Notes: generated by a model from the letters alone, not told the origin. A stretch of DNA of 60,763 nt from Myxococcaceae bacterium (GCA_019694595.1 JAIBBQ010000014.1:1-60763); one strand, 5' to 3'. Positions 17,434-26,018 are shown, counted from the first letter of the stretch. Numbers and translations are program-made.

Positions 17434-19920
17434 ATGCGCCGTCTCACGCTCCCGTTCGTCGTCACCACCCTGCTCTCGCTGGGCTGCAACAACGGCGCTC
17501 CCCCCAACCCCGGGGTGCCTCCCGGCGCAGGCATCAACGGCGCCTGCGACGCACAGACCGAGTGCCGCAAGGGCCTGGTGTGCGACGCGGCGTCGATGAA
17601 GTGCGCCGCCGGCAACAGCATCGACGACGGCCAGTCGTGCACCATCGGCGCGGAGTGCAAGAGCGGCCTCTGCGGCCCCGGCGGCGTGCGCGGCAAGTGC
17701 GGCCCGGCGGGCACCGGCACGCTGGGCGCGGCCTGCGAAGGCGACGCCGACTGCGCGAGCGGCTTCAAGTGCGCCTTCGACGGCGCCACCCTCTTCCCGT
17801 CGTGCCAGCCGTCGGGTGCGGGCGACGTGGGCGTGGCGTGCACGCTGAACAAGGACTGCGCCCAGGGCCTGTACTGCAAGGAAGGCAAGTGCGGCACCAC
17901 CGCGCTCGAAGGGTCGATGGCGCCCAAGGGCTACCCGCCGGTGCTGCCGACGCTGACCCCGCCCTGGGCCGGCGCCAAGTGCCCCGCCGACAAGGAGACC
18001 GGCCTCACCGCGTTCTGGGAATTCCCCCGGGCGGGCGACCCCGACGAGGTGAAGGAAGACTTCTACCGGCTCCCGTACCCCAACGACGCGCGGCGCGACG
18101 AGAGCGGCAAGGTCGACTTCTCGCGCCACCCGAAGGACCCCGCCCCGCCGTTCGGCTTCGACGCGCTGGGCCGCTACCTCACCGCGCTGGAGAAGGAGCC
18201 GTTCGGCAACGCCGGCACGGTGGTGATGCGCTTCGACGGCCCGGTGGACTTCGACTCCCTCAAGGCCGACGGCGTGCTGCGCTGGGTCAACCTCACGTCG
18301 GGGCCGCAGTTCGGCCAGGGGCGCGGCCTGTTCTTCTTCATCTCCGGCGGTCGCAACCGCTACGTGTGCGGCAACTGGCTCGGGGTGCGCACCCCTGACG
18401 GAGATCCGCTGCCTGCCGGCACCCACGCGGTGCTGATGCTCAAGGGCGTGAAGGACACCAAGGGCGCCGAGGTGTCCCCCTCGCCCGACCTGGTGGCGCT
18501 GCTGGGCGCCGCCGCGCCGGCCGACGCCGCGCTCGCCCGCGCCTACGCCGCCTACGCGCCGCTGCGGCAGTACCTCGCGATGCAGAACATCCCCGCGTCG
18601 AGCGTGCTCAACGCAGCCGTCTTCACCGTGGGCGACGCCACGACGCTGATGCAGAAGGTCGCCAAGGGCGTCGCCGCCGCCGAAGCGCCCACCGCCGAAG
18701 CGTGGGTGAAGTGCGGCGGCACCACCCCGTCGCCCTGCGCCTCGCCCGACGGCGGCGTGGAGCGCGCCTGCGGAACGGACCCCAACTTCGACGAGTGGCA
18801 CAGCCGCATCGAGCTGCCCATCTTCCAGGCGGGCACGCCGCCGTACCTCTCGCCCGCCGAAGGCGGCGGCATCGACGCCAGCGGCGCCACGGTGGCCCCG
18901 GTGCGCAAGGAGAAGGTCTGCGCCGCGCTCACCGTGCCCAAGGGCACCCCGCCGGCGAACGGCTGGCCGCTGGTGCTCTACGCCCACGGCACCGGCGGCA
19001 ACTTCCGTCTGCACGCCGTCGACGGCGCCGGCCTCTCGCTCGCCCAGGCCGCGCTGCCGCAGGGCACGCCGGGGGTGGCGGTGCTCGGGTTCGACCAGGT
19101 GGGCCACGGCCCGCGCCGCGGCGCCCGGCAGGACGTGCGGCCCGACGACGTGGTGTTCAACTTCGGCAACCCGGCCTCGGCCCGGGGCACCATGGTGCAG
19201 GGCGCCGCGGACCTCCACGCGGTCACCCGCCTGCTGCAGGGGTGGAAGGCCGCACCGCCCGCCGAGCTGCCGGCGCTGGACCTGGGCCACCTCGCCTTCT
19301 GGGGCCACTCGCAGGGCGCCACCGAGGGCGCGCTCTTCCTGGCCACCGACTCCAGCGTCGACGGGGCGCTCCTCACCGGCGCCTCCGCCAGCCTGACCAA
19401 CGCCATGCTGTCCAAGGAAGCGCCGGTGAACATCAAGGCCGCCATCTGGCTCGCGGTGAGCGAGGCGTCGCCCGACATGGTGAACGAGTTCCACCCCGTG
19501 CTCTCGCTGCTCCAGCAGTGGTCCGACCCGGCCGACCCGCTGAACGCCGCGCGCGCCGGCGTGACCCGGCCTGCGGTGACGGGCGGCCTCGGCGCCTACG
19601 CGCACCACGTCTTCCAGCAGTGGGGGAAGGACGACAAGTTCACCGCGCAGCCGGTGCAGTCGGTCTTCGCCCGGGCGGCGGGGCTCACCTGGGTGGGGAG
19701 CAAGGAAGACGCGTTCGTCGGCGGGCCGGACCCGGTCGCCAACGTCACCGGCAACGTGGTGACGCCGAGGTCGGTCACCGCGGCGATGAGGCAATACGTG
19801 CCGCCCAGTGGCGTCGATGGGCACTTCGTGGGCTTCAGGAACGAGACCGCGAAGCGCGACGGGGCGAGGTTCCTGCTCCGCGTGCTGCACGGTGAGGTGC
19901 CGATCGTCCCCGAGCCGTAG
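17434..19920 (+). CDS. Cys-rich lipoprotein with alpha/beta-hydrolase domain
   Basis: An 828-residue predicted lipoprotein. The start is ATG 17434, preceded by 'GAAGGGGGA' 9 nt upstream. The signal peptide ends in the lipobox 'LSLGC' with C18. Residues 30-160 carry several CxxGxxC-type modules ('CRKGLVCD', 'CASGFKC', 'CAQGLYCKEGKC') common in myxobacterial surface proteins. Residues 185-370 hold a beta-rich domain with 'YRLPYPNDARRDESGKVDF', as found upstream of bacterial lipase-like domains. From about 480 an alpha/beta-hydrolase fold follows: 'LVLYAHGTGG', and the nucleophile elbow 'GHSQGA' with S626. A secreted or outer-surface esterase/lipase is likely; the substrate is unknown. Confidence 0.85.
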   Translation: MRRLTLPFVVTTLLSLGCNNGAPPNPGVPPGAGINGACDAQTECRKGLVCDAASMKCAAGNSIDDGQSCTIGAECKSGLCGPGGVRGKCGPAGTGTLGAACEGDADCASGFKCAFDGATLFPSCQPSGAGDVGVACTLNKDCAQGLYCKEGKCGTTALEGSMAPKGYPPVLPTLTPPWAGAKCPADKETGLTAFWEFPRAGDPDEVKEDFYRLPYPNDARRDESGKVDFSRHPKDPAPPFGFDALGRYLTALEKEPFGNAGTVVMRFDGPVDFDSLKADGVLRWVNLTSGPQFGQGRGLFFFISGGRNRYVCGNWLGVRTPDGDPLPAGTHAVLMLKGVKDTKGAEVSPSPDLVALLGAAAPADAALARAYAAYAPLRQYLAMQNIPASSVLNAAVFTVGDATTLMQKVAKGVAAAEAPTAEAWVKCGGTTPSPCASPDGGVERACGTDPNFDEWHSRIELPIFQAGTPPYLSPAEGGGIDASGATVAPVRKEKVCAALTVPKGTPPANGWPLVLYAHGTGGNFRLHAVDGAGLSLAQAALPQGTPGVAVLGFDQVGHGPRRGARQDVRPDDVVFNFGNPASARGTMVQGAADLHAVTRLLQGWKAAPPAELPALDLGHLAFWGHSQGATEGALFLATDSSVDGALLTGASASLTNAMLSKEAPVNIKAAIWLAVSEASPDMVNEFHPVLSLLQQWSDPADPLNAARAGVTRPAVTGGLGAYAHHVFQQWGKDDKFTAQPVQSVFARAAGLTWVGSKEDAFVGGPDPVANVTGNVVTPRSVTAAMRQYVPPSGVDGHFVGFRNETAKRDGARFLLRVLHGEVPIVPEP

Positions 19921-20051
19921 GGCGCGGCGGAGGAGGAAGCCGGGTTCGGGTTCGCGTGCGTTCACGGGGCTGCGGAGACGGGGCTCCGGAGTGGACGGGA
20001 ACGGCGACAGGGGAAACGGCGGTCGGGCCCCTGAGACCAACCCGTGAGCGC

Positions 20052-20924
20052 TCAGGTGAGTCCGGCGGGGACCGGCGCCTCGAGCTCCAGCGCCGCCCCC
20101 GTCACCGGGTGCGCGAGCGACAGGCGCCAGGCGTGCAGCAGGTAGCCTTCGTCGCCCGGGAGCGCGTCAGCGAGGGCGCCGCCGGGCAGGTAGAGCGGGT
20201 CACCCACCAGCGGGTGGCCGGCGTGCGCGAGGTGAATGCGGATCTGGTGCGGCCGCCCCGTCACCAGCTCGAGCTCGGCGAGCGTGTCTGCGCCGCGCGG
20301 CTCCGCGCGCTCGAGCCGCGTGCACGACGGGCTGCCTGCGGGCGACGCCGCGTGCACCGTGCCCAGCCGGGCATGCGGCACCGGCCCGATGGGCGCCTCG
20401 AAGACCGCCGGCGCGGTGAGCGTTCCGCTCGCCAGGCCGAGGTAGCGCTTGCTCAGCCCGTGCGAGCGCATCGCCGCGCTCAGCGCGCGGTGCGCCGGCG
20501 TGTTCAGCGAAAACAGCACCAGCCCCGAGGTGCCCCGCCCCAGCCGGTGCACCGGCCGCGCGTCCGGCGCGCCCCGCTGCACCAGCGCCATCAGCGTGTG
20601 CTCGAGGTAGCCGCCCGCGGGCATCACCGGCAGCCCCGACGGCTTGCTCACCGCGAGCAGGTGCGCGTCGCGGTAGAGCTCCTGGCAGTGCAGCGGCACC
20701 GGCGGCTCTTCCCACGGCGGCCGCGACCAGGTGAGCCACTGGCCGGGGAACAGCGGCGCGTCGGCCGCGAGCACCACGCCTTCGTCGGTCAGCTCTCCCC
20801 GCGCGATGCGCTCCGCCCACACCTCGCGCGTGGAATGGGGGAACTCCTCGGCCATCAACCCCAGGGCCGTCGCCCCCTTCGCCTCGGGGCCCAGCTGCCA
20901 GCGGTGCACGTACCCGTGGTTCAC
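20052..20924 (-). CDS. RluA-family RNA pseudouridine synthase-like protein, catalytic Asp replaced
   Basis: A 290-residue protein with the RluA fold: 'VNHGYVHRWQLG' start, 'LLAVSKPSGLPVMPAGG', the motif 'VHRLGRGTSGLVLFS', 'SKRYLGLASG', and the C-terminal 'TGRPHQIRIHLAHAGHPLVGDPLY'. In most RluA enzymes the signature is HRLDxxTSG with the Asp acting as nucleophile; here that residue is G129. The GTG start at 20924 overlaps the acyltransferase stop by 4 nt (GTGA), which supports this start over the much longer open frame. No S4 domain is visible. It may be a pseudo-enzyme or use another residue. Confidence 0.85.
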   Translation of the reverse strand: MNHGYVHRWQLGPEAKGATALGLMAEEFPHSTREVWAERIARGELTDEGVVLAADAPLFPGQWLTWSRPPWEEPPVPLHCQELYRDAHLLAVSKPSGLPVMPAGGYLEHTLMALVQRGAPDARPVHRLGRGTSGLVLFSLNTPAHRALSAAMRSHGLSKRYLGLASGTLTAPAVFEAPIGPVPHARLGTVHAASPAGSPSCTRLERAEPRGADTLAELELVTGRPHQIRIHLAHAGHPLVGDPLYLPGGALADALPGDEGYLLHAWRLSLAHPVTGAALELEAPVPAGLT

Positions 20925-21592
20925 GGCCCGAAGTGCTCGCGCCCAGTCTTGCGCCGGTCGCCGACGACGCGCGCGGGCACGCCGGCGACGATGGCCCACT
21001 CGGGCACGTCGCGGGTCACCACCGCCCCCATCGCCACCACCGCGTGGTCGCCGATGGTCACCCCGTCGGTCACCCCGGCGTGGGCGCCGATCCACACGTC
21101 GGCCCCCACCCGGATGCCGCGGGAGGTGACCGGCTGCTCGCGCACGGGCCGCGAGGGCTCGAGGCCGTGGTCGAAGGCGTAGAGGCTCGCCCCGGTCGCG
21201 ATGCGCGTGCCCGCGCCGATGACGATGCCCTTGCCGCCGCCGTCGAGGCTCGCCCGCGCGTTGACGCTCACCTCGTCGCCCAGCGTGAGCGGTCCGTGGA
21301 GAAAGGCATGCGAGGCCACGCTGCAGCGCGCCCCCAGCACCACCGCCCGGCCGGGCTCCGCGAAGATGGCCGCGTCGGGGGCGATCATGCACCCCGGCCC
21401 CAGGGTCACCGTCTCCTGGGAGGTGAGCCGCGCCTGCACTTCGGCCTGCCAGGCTTCTGCCCAGCCGCGGTGCTTCTCGTGCAGGGAGAAGTAGAGCCAC
21501 GGCATCCACGAGAGCCGGGCCTTGTGCTGCTCGCGGTACTGGAGGAGCGCGTCCACCCTGCCCGTCTGCCTGGCCAGGGGACTTCGACGCAA
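20921..21592 (-). CDS. Hexapeptide-repeat acyltransferase (left-handed beta-helix)
   Basis: A 223-residue soluble acyltransferase of the LbH class. From about residue 60 to 210 it shows repeated [LIV]-G-x-x hexapeptides ('VTLGPGCMIAPDA', 'IVIGAGTRIATGA', 'IRVGADVWIGAHAGVTDG', 'VTIGDHAVVAMGAVVTRDVP') and ends 'AIVAGVPARVVGDRR', as in maltose/galactoside-type O-acetyltransferases. The catalytic histidine is probably in 'SLYAFDHG'. The start is uncertain: TTG 21592 gives the full frame, and GTG 21556 is an alternative. It lies 15 nt after the coiled-coil gene and overlaps the RluA-like gene, so the three form one operon. The acceptor sugar is unknown. Confidence 0.85.
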   Translation of the reverse strand: MRRSPLARQTGRVDALLQYREQHKARLSWMPWLYFSLHEKHRGWAEAWQAEVQARLTSQETVTLGPGCMIAPDAAIFAEPGRAVVLGARCSVASHAFLHGPLTLGDEVSVNARASLDGGGKGIVIGAGTRIATGASLYAFDHGLEPSRPVREQPVTSRGIRVGADVWIGAHAGVTDGVTIGDHAVVAMGAVVTRDVPEWAIVAGVPARVVGDRRKTGREHFGP

Positions 21593-21607
21593 GCGGCGCC
21601 TGGCGCG

Positions 21608-21955
21608 CTAGCCGTGCTGCAGGCGCCCGGCGGCCTGCGACAGCCGGCGGCGCAGCTGCGACACCACCACCATCAGGTACTCGAGGCGGTTGAGCACGCG
21701 GAAGTCTTCGGCGAGCTCCGCCACCTTCACCGGCGTGAGCTTGGCCGTGGAGAGCGTGTCGAGGATGTCGGTGAAGTGCCCTTCGACCTCGGCGATGGCG
21801 TCGAGCCCTTCGCGCAGGTCGTCTTCCAGGAAGTCGAGGATCACCGCGGTGTCCTCGCGCTGCGGCAGCAGCGCCTCCAGCCGCTGCACCGACTCGCGGA
21901 CCGAGTCGACCACGGGGCGAAGCTGGGTGACGCTCGCGAGCTCGGGCTGGGCCAT
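21608..21955 (-). CDS. Hypothetical coiled-coil protein, 115 aa
   Basis: An all-helical acidic protein with heptad-like spacing of leucines and valines ('VDSVRESVQRLEALLPQ', 'RLEYLMVVVSQLRRRLSQA'). It has no cysteines, signal peptide or catalytic motif. It is the first gene of a three-gene minus-strand operon with the acyltransferase and the RluA-like protein. A clean promoter ends 7 nt before the ATG, so the mRNA is probably leaderless. I do not recognise the family; a role as a small structural or adaptor protein is a guess. Confidence 0.65.
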   Translation of the reverse strand: MAQPELASVTQLRPVVDSVRESVQRLEALLPQREDTAVILDFLEDDLREGLDAIAEVEGHFTDILDTLSTAKLTPVKVAELAEDFRVLNRLEYLMVVVSQLRRRLSQAAGRLQHG

Positions 21956-21962
21956 GTCGCAA

Positions 21963-21990
21963 ACGCTACAGGCACGATCAGCCCGGTCAA
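21963..21990 (-). promoter_or_regulatory. Promoter placing transcription start at or next to the ATG
   Basis: On the minus strand TTGACC (21990-21985) and TAGCGT (21968-21963) are separated by 16 nt; the second box ends 7 nt before the ATG at 21955. With usual spacing the transcript begins at or within a base or two of the start codon. There is no Shine-Dalgarno sequence. Confidence 0.45.
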
Positions 21991-22000
21991 TTTTACGATC

Positions 22001-22023
22001 GCCGGGGGCAGGTTTCCCCCGGC
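22001..22023 (-). terminator. Strong hairpin after the DUF507 gene
   Basis: GCCGGGGG (22001-22008) and CCCCCGGC (22016-22023) form an 8-bp perfect GC stem with a 7-nt loop. It lies 13 nt downstream of the DUF507 stop and just upstream of the next promoter. On the minus strand it is preceded by TTTT and followed by GATCGTAAAATT rather than a U-run, so intrinsic termination is probable but not certain. Confidence 0.5.
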
Positions 22024-22036
22024 AAAACAGCGGTTT

Positions 22037-22555
22037 TCAGATCAGACCGCGGGCGCGGCGGATCTGCTCGACGGTCTTCTGGTACTCGATCTCGAACGCG
22101 CTGGTGCCTTCCTGCAGGTGCTTCAGGCGGGAGCGGGCTTCGCGGTCGATGTCGTCGTCGACGTCGAGGTGCTTCTTCATCACCTCGAAGATCTTCATGC
22201 GCATCACGTTGTCGGCCGAGAACACTTCCTCGACGTTCCGGCTGATGAGCAGGAACTCCAGCATCTGGTTGATGACGTCTTCGATGCCTTCGTCGCCCAT
22301 CTTGAAGCCGCGCACGTCGGCCATCTCGCGCTTCACCTGGGCGAACTTGGAGTGATCGTACCCACGGCGTTCCAGGGCCTCGCGGGTCGCCTGGTTCACC
22401 TTCTCTTCCTGGGTGAGGTACTCGCGCATGATCGCCGCGAGATCGAGCTCAGCATCGTTGATGCGCGTCGCCTCGACCTCGATGTCCTTGTCCGACATCA
22501 GCCGCGCGATGACCTCGCGGGAGACGATCGGAATGACCTTGGGGAACAGCCGCAT
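22037..22555 (-). CDS. DUF507 family protein
   Basis: A 172-residue protein beginning 'MRLFPKVIPIVSREVIARL' and containing 'EVEATRINDAELDLAAIMREYL' and 'SADNVMRMKIFEVMKKHL', the pattern of DUF507, a family of small helical proteins found in deltaproteobacteria-like lineages and others. It is rich in charged helices and has no export signal. The function of the family is unknown. The gene is monocistronic by layout: a hairpin follows its stop, and a divergent gene starts 106 nt upstream. The ATG at 22555 is the natural start. Confidence 0.85.
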   Translation of the reverse strand: MRLFPKVIPIVSREVIARLMSDKDIEVEATRINDAELDLAAIMREYLTQEEKVNQATREALERRGYDHSKFAQVKREMADVRGFKMGDEGIEDVINQMLEFLLISRNVEEVFSADNVMRMKIFEVMKKHLDVDDDIDREARSRLKHLQEGTSAFEIEYQKTVEQIRRARGLI

Positions 22556-22661
22556 CGGTAAACCTCGGAAAGTCGAAGGGGTTACAGCCGCTAGTGGTGT
22601 CGTTTACGCCACGGGGAGCGCCTGGCCAACGAAAACCGACGCCCGGCGCTATGAAGATCTC

Positions 22662-22964
22662 ATGATCCCCCTGACCCGCGAAGGGGCGCTGGCCAGCATC
22701 GAGGCCGAGGCCCGGCAGGAACGTGCGTCCGCGCTGGGCCGGGTCGGGCGCATCCTCGAAGCGCACCTCGACGAAGCCCACGCGCTCAAGGCCCGGTGGG
22801 AGCAGGCGCCTGCGTCGGCGCAGCCCGCGCTCGAGGCGGCCTTCGCCCAGGCGGTCGACCTGGCCAGGAAGTACCGCTGGTACCTCGAGGTGCAGCGCGA
22901 GGCCATGGGCCTGCGCCAGCACCAGGAAGTCGAGCGGCAGTACCCCATTCCGCACCTGCGGTAA
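22662..22964 (+). CDS. Hypothetical protein, 100 aa
   Basis: A small helical protein, 'MIPLTREGALASIEAEARQE' at the start and 'RKYRWYLEVQREAMGLRQ' near the end, rich in Ala, Glu and Arg. No signal peptide or known motif. The first ATG in frame that gives a sensible N-terminus is at 22662; an ATG at 22651 is in another frame. It is divergent from DUF507 and followed by the heat-shock gene. Codon use is like the neighbours, so I consider it a real gene. Confidence 0.6.
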   Translation: MIPLTREGALASIEAEARQERASALGRVGRILEAHLDEAHALKARWEQAPASAQPALEAAFAQAVDLARKYRWYLEVQREAMGLRQHQEVERQYPIPHLR

Positions 22965-22978
22965 CGCAGGTCCGGGTC

Positions 22979-23008
22979 CCGTCAAGGCCCCCTGGACCGA
23001 CTTGACGG
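22979..23008 (+). promoter_or_regulatory. Inverted repeat and possible heat-shock-type promoter before hsp20
   Basis: CCGTCAAG (22979-22986) and CTTGACGG (23001-23008) form an 8-bp perfect inverted repeat spaced by 14 nt. The right arm contains CTTGAC, followed after 16 nt by CCATCT (23023-23028), a loose match to a sigma-32 pattern (CTTGAA ... CCCCAT). It sits 73-103 nt upstream of the hsp20 ATG. It does not match the CIRCE element. Confidence 0.35.
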
Positions 23009-23081
23009 ACGGAAAATCGGATCCATCTCCAGAGTGCTGGACGGTGCTTCGCCGCCCACTTCACTCGAACGGAGAAACGCC

Positions 23082-23516
23082 ATGACGACCCTCACCCGCT
23101 TCAGCCCCTTCACCGCCGCCACCCTCTTCAGCGACTTCGACCAGCTCTTCCAGGGAGCGACGCGCGCCGCCGAAGGCCCGGTGACCTTCACCCCGGCGAC
23201 CGACATTCACGAGACCAAGGACGCGCTCGAGCTGAGCCTCGATCTGCCCGGGTTCGCGCCCGAGGCCATCGACGTGAAGGTCGAAGGCGACGTGCTCACC
23301 ATCACCGCGGAGCGCAAGGCCGAGCGCGCGGTCAACGACGAAGGCTACGTGCGCCGCGAGCGCCGCTACGGCACCTACAGCCGCTCGTTCGTGCTGCCCG
23401 AGATGGTCGACGGCAACGCCCCGGCGGCCAAGTACGCCCACGGCGTGCTCACGGTCACCTTCCCCAAGAAGGAAGAGGCCAAGCCGCGCTCGGTGCAGGT
23501 GAAGGTGGTCGGCTGA
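23082..23516 (+). CDS. Small heat-shock protein, Hsp20/alpha-crystallin family
   Basis: ATP-independent holdase chaperone of 144 residues. The N-terminal arm 'TLTRFSPFTAATLFSDFDQLF' is followed by the alpha-crystallin domain from about residue 40 ('PATDIHETKDALELSLDLPG' to 'YAHGVLTVTFPKKEE'). The AxxxxGVL motif is present as 'AKYAHGVL'. The C-terminal IxI/V anchor is only weakly represented ('VQVKV'). I chose ATG 23082 because GGAG lies 8 nt upstream; an in-frame start at 23034 would add an unlikely 16 residues. It is monocistronic, convergent with the DUF3501 gene. Confidence 0.95.
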   Translation: MTTLTRFSPFTAATLFSDFDQLFQGATRAAEGPVTFTPATDIHETKDALELSLDLPGFAPEAIDVKVEGDVLTITAERKAERAVNDEGYVRRERRYGTYSRSFVLPEMVDGNAPAAKYAHGVLTVTFPKKEEAKPRSVQVKVVG

Positions 23517-23552
23517 CGCCACGGCCGACGGATCAGCGACGCGGCGCCGCCG

Positions 23553-24110
23553 TCAGGACTCGAGGTCCGCGGCGAGCGCCGCGCGCTGCGCTTCGCTCAA
23601 GGTGGCCTCGGCGGCGATGTCCGGCAACTCGCAGCCGAGCGCCACCGGCAGCTGCCCCTGGAGGTCGAACGTCAGGTAGTGCACCGACGACAGCCGGCGC
23701 TCGGAGATCTGCCGCTCGTCGAAGCTGGGCCGCACCTTGGTGCCGTCGGCGAGCTTGGCGTACAGCGTCTTGGGCAGCTGCTGCCAGCGCGAGAGCTTCT
23801 CGTCGCGCTCCTGCGGCGACTCGATCTCGATGAGCAAGGTCGCCCCCAGCGCGCCCGGCTGCGCGGGGATGAGCTCGTTGTACGTCTTGAGCTCGTGGAG
23901 GATGTCGGCCTCCTTCACGATGCGCTCGGTGAGCATCATCTCCTGCACCTGGTAGCGCACGGTGAGCGGGTTCTCGAACAGGAAGGTGAGGCAGTTGCCG
24001 ACGTGGATGCGGCGCGGCTCCTTCTGCGCCAGCACGTGCGCGCGGAAGGTCTCGCGGCCTTCGCGGTAGGTCTCGAAGTCCTTCAGCTCGCTGCGCTCCA
24101 CCCGCTTCAC
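23553..24110 (-). CDS. DUF3501 family protein
   Basis: A 185-residue soluble protein starting '[20 protein letters not shown]' and containing 'VGNCLTFLFENPLTVRYQVQEM' across residues 37-58, the core of DUF3501. Its ATG overlaps the stop of the Fe-S protein gene by 4 nt, so the two are translationally coupled. DUF3501 genes are commonly found next to rubrerythrin and a GlpC/HdrD-like Fe-S protein, suggesting a subunit or assembly partner of a peroxide-reducing electron chain; the biochemical role is not known. It is the last gene of the four-gene operon. Confidence 0.85.
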   Translation of the reverse strand: MKRVERSELKDFETYREGRETFRAHVLAQKEPRRIHVGNCLTFLFENPLTVRYQVQEMMLTERIVKEADILHELKTYNELIPAQPGALGATLLIEIESPQERDEKLSRWQQLPKTLYAKLADGTKVRPSFDERQISERRLSSVHYLTFDLQGQLPVALGCELPDIAAEATLSEAQRAALAADLES

Positions 24111-25471
24111 GATTCACCGTCCTTCTTCTTGGGCGCCACCGGGGTCGGGAAGCCGTCCTTCCGGTAGGCGCGCGCCAGCACCGTCATCGGGTGCAGCGCC
24201 TTCTTGCCCGCGTGCTGCTCGAACTGCTTCGCCGCGAGCGGGCACTCGGTGACCCACACCTCGGCCTCGGCCGACTTGAGGCTCTCGAAGCTCTTCTGCC
24301 CCACCCGCTTGGACGCCTCGAAGGTCTCCACCTTCATCGCGTAGGTGCCGTCGTGGCCGCAGCACTCGAGCGTGGTGGCCGGCTCGACGCCGGGAATGCG
24401 GCGCAGCACGTCGCGGCCCTTGAAGCCCTTGCCCTGGGCCCGCAGGTGGCAGGGCGCGTGGTAGGCGACCTTCTCACCGGGGGTGGACTGGAAGTCCTGG
24501 TTGAAGCGCGGCTCCTGGCGAATGCTCCAGAGGTACTCGCCGGTGTCCATCACCTGCTCGGCGACCAGCTTGGCGCGCTCGCGGTCTTCCGGCGCCACCA
24601 GCTCGGGGTACTCGCGGCGGAGCATCATCGAGCACGTGGGGTTGATGGCCAGCACCTTGGCGCCCGCCTTCACGTGCGGCACCAGCAGGTCGAGGTTCCT
24701 GCGCGCGGCCTTCTGCAGGCCTTCGAGGTCGCCGTGCTCCCAGGCCGGCATGCCGCAGCACACCAGCCCTTCGACGCAGGCCACCTTCACCTGGCTCTTC
24801 TCCAGCACCTCGACGGTGTCCTTGCCGATCTCCGGCTCGTTGTTCTGCACGTAGCAGGTCTGGAAGAGCGCCACTTCGGCGCCGGGCGGCTTCACCTTGC
24901 CTTCCTTCACCGCCCACGACTCGAAGGTCTGGCCGGCGAAGTCGGGCAGGAGCTTGTCGCGGTGGATGCCCAGCACCTTCTCCATCACGAAGCGGTGCGC
25001 GGACACCCGGTTGGCGACGTTGGCGATGCCGAAGCTCAGGCGCGCGAAGGCCGCGGTGCCGTCGGGGTCGCCCAGCACCTGATCGCGCAGCGAGGTGCCT
25101 TCTTCGCGCTGGCGCTGCGCCTGGTAGCGGTGCACCAGCTTGGGGAAGTCGAGCTGGTACTCGTGCTTGTCCCGCGGCGTGTACGGGCACTGCACCTCGC
25201 ACAGCTTGCACTGGAAGCAGTGGTCCATCACCTGCCGGGTCTCGCCCGCGGTGAGCTTGGTCACGTCACCGCCGTGCGCGGCGTCGTCGATGAGCGAGAA
25301 GAGCGTGGGGAAGCTGTCGCAGTATTTGAAGCACATGCGGCAGCCGTGGCAGAGCTCGAAGGCCCGCTCGAGCTCCTTCTTGAGCGCCTCGGGCTCCCAG
25401 TACTTCGCCTCCGCGGGGTCGTACGAGAGCCCGTCGGTCGGCTGGTAGGAGATGGGACGGTCGGCGGCCAT
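24107..25471 (-). CDS. Fe-S oxidoreductase, GlpC/HdrD-like, two 4Fe-4S clusters and CCG domains
   Basis: A 454-residue electron-transfer protein. Two ferredoxin-type motifs lie in the N-terminal third: '[11 protein letters not shown]' and '[12 protein letters not shown]'. The C-terminal half carries two cysteine-rich CCG domains, seen as 'FQTCYVQ...GLVCCGMP' and '[10 protein letters not shown]...LECCGHDG', which in heterodisulfide reductases bind an unusual cluster. There are no membrane helices. It lies between rubrerythrin (124 nt upstream) and DUF3501 (4-nt overlap) and is the likely electron donor module to rubrerythrin. The gap upstream holds several GCGTGA/GCGTCA repeats and a 12-bp palindrome at 25558-25569. 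Confidence 0.9.
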   Translation of the reverse strand: MAADRPISYQPTDGLSYDPAEAKYWEPEALKKELERAFELCHGCRMCFKYCDSFPTLFSLIDDAAHGGDVTKLTAGETRQVMDHCFQCKLCEVQCPYTPRDKHEYQLDFPKLVHRYQAQRQREEGTSLRDQVLGDPDGTAAFARLSFGIANVANRVSAHRFVMEKVLGIHRDKLLPDFAGQTFESWAVKEGKVKPPGAEVALFQTCYVQNNEPEIGKDTVEVLEKSQVKVACVEGLVCCGMPAWEHGDLEGLQKAARRNLDLLVPHVKAGAKVLAINPTCSMMLRREYPELVAPEDRERAKLVAEQVMDTGEYLWSIRQEPRFNQDFQSTPGEKVAYHAPCHLRAQGKGFKGRDVLRRIPGVEPATTLECCGHDGTYAMKVETFEASKRVGQKSFESLKSAEAEVWVTECPLAAKQFEQHAGKKALHPMTVLARAYRKDGFPTPVAPKKKDGES

Positions 25472-25595
25472 GGAGCGTCACCCGCGGTGCGGCGAGAAGG
25501 ACTGCGTGGAGCGTGAAAGGAGCACGAGGGGCGCGTGACCCGGACCACCCCGACGGGCGGCCCGGGCCGACGCGCGTGCAGCGTGAAGCGGTGCT

Positions 25596-26018
25596 TCAGC
25601 TGATGCCGTCGAGCATCTTCTGGAAGCGGCCGGCGTGGCTCTTCTCGGCCTTCGCCAGGGTCTCGAACCAGTCGGCGATCTCGGAGAAGCCCTCGTCGCG
25701 CGCGGTCTTCGCCATGCCCGGGTACATGTCGGTGTACTCGTGGGTCTCGCCGGCCACCGAGGCCTTGAGGTTCAGGCGGCTGTCGCCGATGGGCAGCCCG
25801 GTCGCCGGGTCGCCGACCTTCTTCAGGTAGTCGAGGTGGCCGTGCGCGTGGCCGGTCTCGCCTTCGGCGGTCTCGCGGAAGTTCGACGCCACTTCCGGGT
25901 AGCCTTCGACGTCGGCGACCTTGGCGAAGTACAGGTAGCGGCGGTTGGCCTGCGACTCGCCCGCGAAGGCGTCCTTCAGGTTGCCGTGCGTCTTGGTGCC
26001 CTTCAGTTCCTTGGCCAT
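25596..26018 (-). CDS. rbr: Rubrerythrin without the rubredoxin domain
   Basis: A 140-residue diiron protein that reduces hydrogen peroxide. The four-helix bundle has paired carboxylate motifs '[16 protein letters not shown]', '[14 protein letters not shown]', '[14 protein letters not shown]' and '[10 protein letters not shown]', supplying the expected Glu and His ligands. Full-length rubrerythrins (about 190 aa) end in a CxxC rubredoxin domain; here there is none, so electrons must come from another protein, plausibly the Fe-S protein downstream. It starts 35 nt after the Fur-family stop; AAGGAG lies 5 nt before the ATG, a good ribosome binding site. Confidence 0.95.
   Translation of the reverse strand: MAKELKGTKTHGNLKDAFAGESQANRRYLYFAKVADVEGYPEVASNFRETAEGETGHAHGHLDYLKKVGDPATGLPIGDSRLNLKASVAGETHEYTDMYPGMAKTARDEGFSEIADWFETLAKAEKSHAGRFQKMLDGIS

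Noticed and set aside
20052-21962. A single 636-codon frame spanning the RluA-like gene and its neighbours
   Set aside because: Its first 345 residues are arginine-rich nonsense antisense to nothing but out of frame with the acyltransferase; the GTGA overlap at 20921-20924 marks the real start.
22965-23081. CIRCE element before hsp20
   Set aside because: The inverted repeat present is CCGTCAAG-N14-CTTGACGG, which does not match TTAGCACTC-N9-GAGTGCTAA.
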